Assembly: GCA_008508345.1 (NCBI GenBank)
Contig: QNGE01002648.1
Span: 43,384 to 107,383 of the forward strand
Direction of reading: 5' to 3'
Source of the DNA: Paragonimus westermani
Taxonomy: Eukaryota; Platyhelminthes; Trematoda; Plagiorchiida; Troglotrematidae
DNA: 64,000 nucleotides
Below are positions 12,601-24,600 of this stretch, one piece after another. Below the pieces are notes generated by a model. That model was not told the origin of the DNA, did no database searches, and was given only the letters and a program-made list of their open reading frames with translations. The translations under genes were made by a program, and so were the position numbers. Position 1 is the stretch's first letter; every line of letters starts with the position of its first letter.

Positions 12601-15600
12601 AATATTAATACGCAATAAAATCCCCATAGTAATCTATTCATTATTCAGGTGACTGTTTATGGTTACCTAATGCAGTGGGCGAACACTACGGACTAAGCCC
12701 CAATCACTGTGCGACCTTTGGTTATAAGTTCAAATTAACCTGACATTACCAAACTTCCCGATGTTATGCCAAACAAAACTGTCATGATGTTTAAACAAGT
12801 TTTGATAGAAGTTTCATTTTGTGATTAAAAAAAATAACCGAAGTGTATTTGTTGAAACAGCTTAAAGCAACCGTCACTGTGCTTTGACAGATCTTCAGAC
12901 ATGATCTGTCACGAATACGACCTTGTTTTTCAGTAAAAAAAAGACCGTATCAGTATTTTCTTTCCTCGACAGACAAGAACAATCAACCACTTAAAATGAT
13001 TCGACCTGATGTGATGTCACACAGGGCTAGCATGTTAGCACTTTTCAAAGTAGAGTGCTATTTAGTCTCTGACACAACATCATTATGCATATCAGCTACA
13101 TAAATGGGGTCTTTCTGTATTTGGATGAAGAGGTCACTTACGTTGGTGAGACGTTCACAGTGTTTCCCAGCTTACGCTGATTTGTTCATCTGCAATTTTC
13201 CAGGGATAAGAATTTCAGTTATTCACCCACTAGCCGTCAATCAGCCTGTGGATATAATGTTATAAGTATGCACTAAGTCCACATTATTGGTAATATCAAA
13301 TGGGTCGCTTCAGTAATAATTATTCATACTCGGAAAAGGTGTAGCTCTGGTTGTCTGAAGCTTGTAGGATTTTTCATTATTCAATTTCAAAAAATTAATC
13401 CACAACTGACAGGTTGATGTTGCATGATCTGGTTTGTGTGCCTGAAGTTGTAAGAGCAGTTTGATCCGGATTTTTTGTTTTCTTTCTTGTTCAATACAAA
13501 ATGTATCTCGTTAAACGCGTCACGCTTTGCTCTGGTTAATAACTGTTAACTTATTAGCAGCTTACGTCCCCGAATTGGAACCGACTGTTCTAATCGCGAA
13601 AGATACTTCGGATGTTAGTTTGTTGCACATTACTGGTAGCCTGTACTTGAATGCAATGAACTAATTTTCTTTATTCGGCTATATGTCGAGGGGTCAAATA
13701 GGAAATGACATTTTTGTTCAGAATCATCCCAGATATACCTGAGCTCAACAAATTCCGCAAAACTGTCTGCCGAGCCCATGTTTTAACTCTGGAGTTGTGT
13801 GTTTTTGATTTGCCAAGATTCTTCCACGCATACTGACCAGCAATGTCAGTAATAACAACTCAGTAAGAAGATAACTCGTCTGCTTCGTCAGTGATATCGC
13901 AATGTCATGATGCCTAGTGGAAGGGCAGCCTTCGCAGCATACGTTCCTAAGTAGCTGGCCATTGTGATCGCCCGTATATTGTTCGTTCGAATCGGTCTCT
14001 AAATGTCGATCAGAGGAGTCTACAGCTGAGTGTGGGGTAGCAGCATTGTTGGATGTCCCCCAACTGCAGCTGTTTCATGGCAACTGGTCACACAGGCATA
14101 CACCTTCACATTTTCGCCAATTAAAGTAGTGAATAAATATCGGTCGCATTTCTAACTTTATTGTGAATCCAAAGCAACGTTGTTGAATACAGCAAGCAAA
14201 TTTGTATTCTAAGTTATTCCAGGTCATTCTCGTGGTGAGCAGCAATCTAAGTCACCAGTGATTTATGGCCAGGCTGAGACTACTACGAATGAATGAACGT
14301 GCGAATGAATAAATGGCTGGAAAGTTCATGTTCAAAATGGGGAGGGCGGAGATAGATTTTGGATATCACTGACTGTTACAACAATTACTTCTGCCTCTTT
14401 TTCAGTTGAGCATCATCAAGACCATCGCTATTCACGAGCGCGATCAAGTGGGCGCAATCTTTGCGGAGTTTTGTGGAGATCTGAGCACTCTCATTTCTTG
14501 TGGCCATGACGGGCTGCTAGTTCGCACAGAAATTCCGTAAGTTCCCAATAATCCTCCTCATACACACGGTAACTTGATTTTCTTGCAACATATACTTTCT
14601 CCAGTGTTTGTAAATGAAATACGTTGGAGAAAAGCTGTGAAAACCAAAAAGTTTTCATGTAAAAACTGAATAACCACAAATGTCTTATTACGAATTGCGT
14701 ACGAGCCGATACATAGAAGTTTGACTTGTTGATCTAGGAACCGTTTACTTGAAGACTTTGAAACTGTTCAATGCTCACAGCGTGGCAGCTAAACAAAGCA
14801 GATGAATGGGAAGGTGACCAGTAAGTTGTTTTCTAGCAGCGTTCGTTGATGACTGATTGCCGAACGTACATATATTTAATGCCTACAGGCTAGCTCACAT
14901 GAACACTCGATTGACTGATATATTCATAGAACTGTACAACGGTCACATGGTGAGCGAGGATAGGCAGTTCGGCGTGGCGAACGGCCTACGTACCGACCAG
15001 CTGACCTGATTGCATCAATCCACATGGGTATACTGCCAACTTACATTTGAGTTATTTTTTTAAGCGAATATCAACCCGAAAGAGGATTAAAAAATCCGTA
15101 TGTCGGCAAGGCCCTAATTATTTTGTACTCACCCTGGTAAATGTAAAGTAATCATACGTAACTCTGTTGCAACCTGACTGCAACCAGAAGCCATGTCATC
15201 ACAACTCTCATGAATTTTTAGAAAGATGGTACAGTTCGATGAATAGCTACTGCGCTGAGCCAGATAATCACTGGTTTCTTAACTCCGTGACGCTTCTCCT
15301 AAAATTTACAAGGGTCGGATGTTTTGTAATGTGTGCCATGGAGGGAACATAATCTGCAGAACACAGTCAACGGGTGGAGAACCAAGGTGATAAGGTTATT
15401 CAGATAACAAGCTTCGCCCAAGTTGACTAATAAAGTTTGGCTTGTTAGCAAAGTTGCAACGTGAGTGACTATAACCCATGGTCAAGGCACTGTAAACAAA
15501 CTCAGTAGCAGTTAAACCGTCACATGTCAAAGGTATAAAGTCTTAACGTCTCCGTTTCTTTTGAAGCGTCTGACGGTGTTCATTGCTCAATTCATCTTGT

Positions 15601-18600
15601 GGTACAAAAGCTGAAAGTTGTGAACAACTCAGGAAGCAGGAAGATTGTGGTGCACCACTGTTTGGCAACCAGTACCACTGGCTGAATAGAACATCAGAAT
15701 TTTTGTCCTTTTCTGCTTCAGGCCCCATTCTGGAAGCAAACCGGTGCCGCTCCCGTCACTTAGTGGTGATCATCTTGAACGTAGTCAGAAACAGCGCAAA
15801 GAACTCACCCTGATGCCAACCTACCAAGTCAAAAGAAGACTTGAAACTCCCATTCTTTTGGGAACAGAGACAAAGGTGGATGAATCTAGGCACATTAGCA
15901 CAAGACCTTTGTTTGGACGGTCCAGCACCGTGATGACCGTGGCTGAACAATCATTAGATGTCACTGATACCAACGGGTCAGACAGTGAGGCACTGGAGAT
16001 GACTCCGATTGTCAGCGAACCGCACCGACCCACATGGACAGAAGAGTGTGAGAAAGATGCGCATGCGCTAGAAGACCAAGTGTACACGGAAGCTCGGGAA
16101 AAACTGAGGGGAGAATTGGCAGAGATACGAAAAACAGTGAGTGGAATTGAGACATAGATCATGCAGTTGATTGCTTGCAGTGATTCTACGCACTTGATTC
16201 CTTTGAGATGTTAGGTCTTGTGGTTACTAAACTCAGACAACATTCAGTTCAGTTGACAGTAAATGCCACAAAAATGTTTCTTACCAATCGGGCCTGTTAA
16301 TGCAATGTTAACACTCAGTGTGATATCCAGCATTCGCATGAAAGAGTCGCATTTCACCCACTGACAGTTGTCCATTATCAAAATGTTATGACACATATTT
16401 AGGAAAATGGTTCTTTCCCATTAACATATATTCTCCTTATATATATATATATGTATAACATGTAAATAATTGGCGCACACATTTATCACTCTGAGTGAAT
16501 TATACAGCAGTTCAGTAACATCTTAATTCGGCGTTGTTTACGTATAAATCTTGTGGCTAAATAAAAGCTGGCAGGTTTAGACACTAGTAACAGTGAACAG
16601 TAACAAAGAGTAATTGGATGTGACTGCAGTACGGCCATTTCACACAATCAGAATGCAACTGATGCGAAATCGGAAACTTTTTGAACGCTAGGTTTAAGTA
16701 GTAACAAGCGTACTGCTTTATCTCCAACTAGAAATCTGTAAGCTTAAAAGGTGATGAATTCACCTTTGGCATACAACAGCAGCTACTTGTCTGTCATCTC
16801 CGGTTTCACTCACAGCAAGCCACAAACCAAGATCACAGAATGAACAGTTTGGAATGAAAACTTGAATCATCCCTTTTAAAGATTTTTTGAAAAGATCATT
16901 TACGTAAGCAAAGTAAACACTACTGACGAAATAATATTTGTGGCGATCACAAATCTCATAGCATCTCATTTGGCTGTTGTACTTTGAAAGACGTTAACTA
17001 GATGGGAAAATGGTTTAGAATAGATTAGAAAAAAGTGATTACACTGGAAATAAGCAGAAGTTTCTACATACTATGACAATCACAAGCCTCTTACGTGCTG
17101 ATTTGAACATGCGGATGTTGTGGCCGCAAAAGTTGTTTGGTCTGCAAAGTTGTTTATTGCACAAAAATTCCCTACAGGTTATGTGAAACCATAGAATAAC
17201 GAACGCCTACACTCATTTGTACGGCCAAAGCGTATTAAGCAAAAACACATTGTTATTTGTCTATGTGGCATGTCGTCCTTGTACACCTATCGTTGAGGCC
17301 TGTCCTTCAGTTCCCGATTGCACGTGCTATACTACTCACAACCGATGTTGCCTATTGTGCAAAACAGAAAGAAATCAGATTTTCAGTTTTAGCCTGCCTC
17401 AGCGAAATGTAGTGAACGTGTGTGTCTCTAACAAATGTTCACCGAAATTAAGATTTGCCGGATTGTTAGGTCTTGGTTAGCACACGTTTCATGATATATA
17501 TATTTTCACAAAAGATTTTCCATTACATGCATTAGAATTTCCGCCGTAGAATCTTGAACGTAACGGCAAGAACGCGATTGGTCCAACCAACTGTAAGCGA
17601 CGCCCAATCTTAATTAGAGCACTTCGCATTGGCTACTTTGATTGAGGAAGTGGTTTGGGTTGTTCGAGGGGTGTCAACGGATTTGCTTAACGAGAACGGG
17701 GTTGGCGGTCAAAGTGGAGCGCAGATCATCTGACCCTGTTTCTACTACTTCATCAAACTGTAGGCCGTATTGGTTCCTTTGACAGGTAAACGGCTGCGAT
17801 TGGTTAGTGGTGTCTGTGAATCTCACGTCTAATAGGAGTGAGGTTTAGGGTCGTGGTAGACTTCGAGCTGTAAAGTGAGAGTGAACCGGTTTGTGAGAAC
17901 ATTTTCATTAGTTCTCTCGCGCGGACGCAAGTGCACTCGCATCAGTCCCGAAACACGCAGACCTACTATCGAAGCATTTGAAAAGGACGGTGATTGGCGC
18001 ACGGTTGCACTTCCGAACACAGTTATGTGAAATACCGCTTACAAGCGGCTTCATGTGGATTGCATCAGTCATGAAGCCCAGCCTCGCAAAGGACATGGAA
18101 GCAAGATTCTGACAGAATCGGAGATCGATATGTTATTGGAGTGAATTTCCGTGCACCCAACGATCATACTACAATTTTTGAGATTGCGCGTCAAGGCTGA
18201 GTTTGAGAAGGAGTAATCGACCACAACGACTGGTTGCATTTGCATAACAATTCACCAGTCAATATGCAAACAGTCGCCGTAACTCCAAACTCATTTTAGG
18301 TCATGCCAACGGGTAATTGGCACAGTTTCTTGACAGTTGTGCACCGGCTGTCCGAGTATCGACCAGTCGTTGTGGTCGATTACTCCTTCACAAACTCAGC
18401 CTTGACCTAATCAGACATCTAAACTTATGCAGATTCTTAACAAAATTATTCCTAGAAATAAAGAGTATGGGAACTTTTTCTGCTAATTTCACCTGTTGTC
18501 ACAGTATTAACGAAGGTAATCGAAATGCTAACGTGTAAATTAATCTTCCTTTGCAAGATCAATATCATGGCAGATGAAAATAGTCAACTTCCCGAAATTG

Positions 18601-21600
18601 AACGAATTGGACGTCAGGAATTTGAATTGGATGTTGACGAACAGGCGGCGATTTTGGAAGAGACAGAGAATGCTGTAAAACAGGTAAATCGTTCAGGCTT
18701 ACATTCAGTCATAACTTGGAATAGTTTTCAAATGAACAACACTGATTAGTTGTTAACTCTTGATTAAACACAGAGCGAATCAAACCATAGTGGTGTATTT
18801 CGGTATCTAACTTTCAACTTTCCAGAATATCTTTCGAAGCCAGCCATGTCCGGTCGCAGAATATCCATGCCAAATTTAGAACCAATGACGTCAGGGATTT
18901 TCAGCTTTTTGGTCAACAATTTTCTGATTGATGAGTATGTCGATTGTTTATCTGCAAGGTGAATGCTGGATGAATGTTATTTTCAATAGCTAGGTCTCCC
19001 CCTCACCTTCCTTCTCTCTTGCTACACAGAGTTTGCGTTTTCCTTCACAGTTGTATGGCAGTTAAGCCTCACTGGGAATCGCTGAAATATTGCTACCTAC
19101 GATGTTGACGGTGATGGTTTTCATTCCCATTGTTGCAGTCGAAGGTACATTAACAAAAGTGCAGAGATCATGCAGGTTTCTTTGTGATCAGGTCAGTTTA
19201 TGTTGCATCTGAATGGAGTGAACTAACAGAATGCAAGTTAATTGGGTGTGAGGGTGACGAAGATACGGAGCATCTGCTTCTGGTGTCATTTATCAGTCCA
19301 CCCCACAGTGCAGACAGGGATTTGTTAGCATAGCTGTTGACACATGCGTGTTGAACGTGAATGACATAGGGAACAGCACAACGACTCTCCTCTAGAAAAG
19401 ACGGAGCTTCATAAATTACTCCGGCCGGATCGAAACATACGTTACGGTTCTCTAGCAGTCCATGTAGCGCGATAACTAAACCTTCCACTAACTTCTGAAA
19501 TAAATACCTCGTTTTTATGGGGAATCGTGTACGTCTCTTGCGTTCGGCAGTACACTCTCATCAATCTGCTTGATTTTCATGCACAAACTGCACTGCAATC
19601 AACGCATTTGAGTGTGCAAATACTGTTCTGTTGGTAATCTATAGAGACCGAATCCTTAGGGTGCCTAACCAGTTGTTCAGTGGTATTATTTCATCGGAAT
19701 ACGGCTTCAGTGACAAACTCAAAGATAATGGAACGAATTTTTTCAGATTTCCCTTTACGACACGATATTTGTACAGAAAAGATTTGCAGCAGACAGAGCT
19801 AAGCAGCCACTTATCCACTGGTTGGTCTCGAGGTCATCACTTGAAAGGTTTTGATTGTGACGTAACGATTCCGGTTTAGAGCGTCCACTCTGCCAATCCC
19901 TACCGAAGATTAATGACAAATATGAATTCATTCATGCTTATGTTGTCACTTAACCAATCCTTCTGAGAATAACTTCAAAGTGTTTATGAGAATTTGGCAA
20001 TTCATAACTTATTCCTGATTGACTGGTGTCCAATATTTCGGGCTCATTGGAGTTCGTAAGTCAGGCCAAATGTTGAGAACATTTGTAGGAAATGTGCAGG
20101 AACTCGGTCTGCTTCAAGTTCGTAGGAGGTAACCGAATTTGGCAAAGTAAGATTACTTATATAACATGTGGTTACTGTTCAGAACCGGTCGGTTCGTGTT
20201 GACCAATAAACACATACCGATCATGCCACTTTCCGATGCACAATTATGCTGTCATCCAGGGTCTTGAGATAGATCGAGTTTCTGCATATTTCCTGCAAGC
20301 GCTCTTAACGCATGCAGTGACTCGTAGAATCCAATGAATCCCAGATAAAAAAGCATCAGTAGCTTAAATGTAGACCAGTGACCACAGTTTTCACCTTTTG
20401 CTGTTCGTATGGTAAGATATGTAGTTGAGGTTCACCGGATATTTACACCTGAGGAGTGACAGATGTCACTAGACAAGTAGTATGCTTCCGATGACTTCTG
20501 ACGATTAAACACATAGTACTTGTGTCACCTTATTTCTTGTATACATGTATCTTAGCCTTCTCTTAGCCTTCGTTCTGTCTAACACTTACAACCATAACGG
20601 ACAGCTCATATAGCAAAAACTCGGTCAAGGGTTTAAATCAACGTATACAGAATGGCATGGGAAATGATGCTAAAATTTAAAGGTGAAACCAAGCTGGCAC
20701 GCATTGATTCTGGTTGACCGTAAGGCTTATTGACACTTGTTTGACTGTGTGAATTTCGTGAAAAATACTTGCGTCCGTCCTCGTACTGGGTGGTCGCCAA
20801 ATTTTACCAAATCAGCTAAGAACGAAGAAGGATTTCGTACTCATGCAATTAAACCTGGGTGGCCGTGCAGCCAGAAAGACGAAAGAAACGGAGGAGATCC
20901 AGCCACTAGAAACGACTATGATTCCGCACAAACATTCAACTTTTAGATGCTTACATCTTGTAAGCGAAAGACTGAATTATAAATGAACGTGAGGTTTCAT
21001 CAGGACAGCTTCCTTGAGGCTTCCATTGCTCCCACGTCACTGAGTGCACCCACTTCATAGACAACTCGGTCAAACGACAACAGCATTCACGCTATTCAGC
21101 TCGGTTAGCTCACTCAACTTCTCGCGAGGTCCCCGATCTGGGAGACGAACTCGACTTACAATGGTCATGCTGCTGGTAAACGACTTTGTTTCTACATGCC
21201 ACTGAGCGGCAGCGTTGGTGAAGTGTGCTCAATGTGGCAGACGGCTAACTGGTATCCTTATTAAGTGGCTTAATCATCTAGCTGTGTGTAAGCCTATGGG
21301 TTGGAAAACTAGCTGGTTTTTCCTGCTATTAACCTCTCTTTTGCTTGCTCTTTGGTGCAATAGTACCGGGTTAGGATCGAACAGATATATGTATATTCGC
21401 GAGCCTCGCATGGAATGATAACATTTTATTGTTAACTAGAAACATGCGTGGATCGACAGTTTATATTGTAACCACTTGTGCAACTTTTGGCTTCAGCTGC
21501 ACTCGAGTGAGCGACAAGAGTTGCACGCCATCAGATAACATTCGTGTTATCAGTTGAGGTACAGAACAAAACACAAGAAACAAAATGCTGTCATATTGGA

Positions 21601-24600
21601 ACTGTCATACACGATCCTCCAGGCGACCCAGGCGATAAGCCGTTTCAATGATATCACTGATGTAGTTCCAGCTGGAATTCATGAATGTTACTGTTACGCG
21701 TGGATTCATAGGTTCTTTGATAGAGCACACGTCTTGGAAGGTCATATGGTTCACATAGCCGGGCCAATTCCAGCTGAAGTCTAAGCTGATCAAACATTAG
21801 CTCCATCTCATGAATTCCCCATATGGTAGGGATTAGGGTCCAAGTTGTTTCCACGGTCACTTGAAAAATGGCAAGCTTGTGTTACACAGCTAGTTTAATC
21901 AGCCAACGAATATGATCGCAATGGTATTGTTCCCTATAACAATTGCCTGCGTATTTGCGTGTTTGCGTTCAATCCAACTCACACCGTATTCAATCGCTAG
22001 GTATGGATCTTCATCTGTGGATGTTCATTCATCAATCAGGGCGACGTTGGTCATCTGAGCTCTTAAATCCGATCCACAAGATAACGAATGACTGATAATT
22101 TTTTACCTGGCAAATGGCTTTTTAAGCGTGTGAAGAAATGCTAAGTAGTCTGGTTTGTAGCAGCCTGTTGTGCTAGGATCACTCAGGCTCACAAATGCGA
22201 TTTGTCAAACAGTAATTTTATGGTGAAATGTGGGAGTGAAAAGCTTATCAAAATGTTACACGTTTGAGCATTCGCTAGTTCCTGGAAGACATGCCAATCG
22301 TTGAATCGCAAGATAAATTTTCTCCTCATAAATCTGAACAGGGAAGAAACCGAAGAGATATGGGAGAAGCACAGGGAAAGCAGCAATTTGAACAATGCAC
22401 CTTTCGAACACACTTTGTTGTATATCATCAGGTACTTAATATGTGTTCTTATAACAAATTTTGATGGACATTGTAAAGTCAACTGACAAAATCACTGATC
22501 ATACACACACACGTCAACACATCAGTTACCATTGTTGTATAACAGGCAGTTTCGTTGTGAGTAGTATACTACTTACAAGTAGTGTAGTACCCACAGGCGA
22601 CATTCGGGAACAAAAGGACAAACCCCGAACACGACGGACAAGAAGAGACTATCGAAACAGTGTGTACATGCTGTGTGAGAACTTTCACCAAGGAGCATGA
22701 CAACGTAGTGTCACCCAATGTATGTGAGTGCATGTCTGTCGCGCAAATGAGTGTACGCGTTTGTGGTTTAGTTTTTGACATCACCTGTACGGAAGTTTGC
22801 GCAATAAACTAACTTGCTGGCCAAGCGTCTTTTGTGGACATAAAACCATAAATATCTGTTGCTGACCAACGAGTTCTTCTTTACACAAAAGGTAACTTCA
22901 GCATTTTAGTTGCTGCCATCTCCACAAACTGAACGAACACTCGATTTTTTGTTGCGCAACGTATCCGAATGGGTATCTCCGATTTCACTTGAAGTGGACA
23001 TATTAACAAGTGTCCAGCGGTCAGCGGTGCTTGTTATTTGCGACTTATCACGTTCTTCCGTGATTGGGATGTTGTGGTATTCCTGGCCGTTTTACGGATC
23101 CAAAATGGATGGGGTTCGGTGAGCCAACTATTTAACCTCTGCTGTGATCTTTCAGTGCAAATGACCCGGCACTCACTGAAGAATTTCAGGAATGGTTTAA
23201 AAATTAGCATTGAGCAAAAGCGGCGCTTTCATCCGTGGTGTAGGGCTTTAGGTGGCGGCGAACAGCCTGGTCGATTGAGCGCGCGTCCGATATCAGTCGA
23301 AACATGAGTTTCAGAAAGAGCAGTAATGCCATCATCTTTGTAAGGCCCTCATTCTCCACTCCTGTTGACTTTGCACACCCTGAGGATCTCCGGTTATTGT
23401 CTCGTGATGCATCTGCAGCTGTCTTTTAACTCTTGCTTTCACCATGCTCCAAACGTTCTCAATTGGATTCAGCTTTGGTGAATAGGGTGACAATCGTAAG
23501 ATTTGTCCTCCATTGTATAACTCCTCAGCAAACACACTTTCCAGATCGGTGTGACACAGTGCGTTGTCGCATATCAGCACAATGTTTGACATGGGTGTAC
23601 TGATCTTCATCTGATCTAGCAGGGTTCGCAGCCAGCCCTTGCAATCGTTGCTGTTGTATACTCCCCGCCTCGTCCTATAGCCTACTATCAAGGTTGGTGT
23701 CATAGCTCCAATCAAATGAAGATTACGGCCTCGGCTTTTTGTTACAGAGACGCACGCTCTCGTCTCTTTTAATGAACGTCCCATTGACCTTGTACAGAAC
23801 AAACTGAAGTTTGTCTCATCTATCCAGCAAATAGTCTTGGCATTTGCATAGCACTCCATCAGTCGATATGCAAACAGTCGCCGTAACTCCAAATTCTCAT
23901 TTGAGTTCATACCGATGGGTACTTGGCGCAGTTTCTTGACAGTTATGCACCGGCCATCCAAGTATCGACTAATCGTTGTGGTCGACAACTCTTTCTCAAA
24001 CTCAGCCTTCACGCGCAGTCTCAAAAATTGCAGTGTAATCGTTGGGTCCACGGAAATCCACTCCAGCAACATGTCGATCTCTGATTCTGTCAGAATCTTG
24101 CTTCTGTGTCCTTTACGAGGCTGAGCCTCATAACTGATGCAATCCACATGTAGCCACTTGTAAGCGGTATTACACTTGACTCCGTTCAGAAGGGCAACCG
24201 TGCGCCAGTCATCACCCCTTTCAAATGCTTCGATAATACGTCTGCGTGTTTCGGGACTGACGCAAGTGTACTTGCGTCCGCCAGCCATGTATGTGAGAGA
24301 ACTAATGAAAATGTTCTCACAAACTGGTTAACTCTCACATCAAAGCTCGAAGTCTACCACGACCCCAAAGCTCACGCCTATTGGACGTGAGATTCACAGA
24401 CACCCCTAACCACTCGCAACCCTTTACCTGTCAAAGGAACCAATACGGTCAGCGGTTTGATGAATTAGTAGGAACAGGGTCAGGTGATCTGTGCTCCACT
24501 TTGGCCGCTAACCCCGTTCTCATTAAGCAAATCCGTTGACACCCCTCGATTAACCCAAACCACTTCCTCTACCAAAGTAGCCAATGCGAAGCACTCTAAT

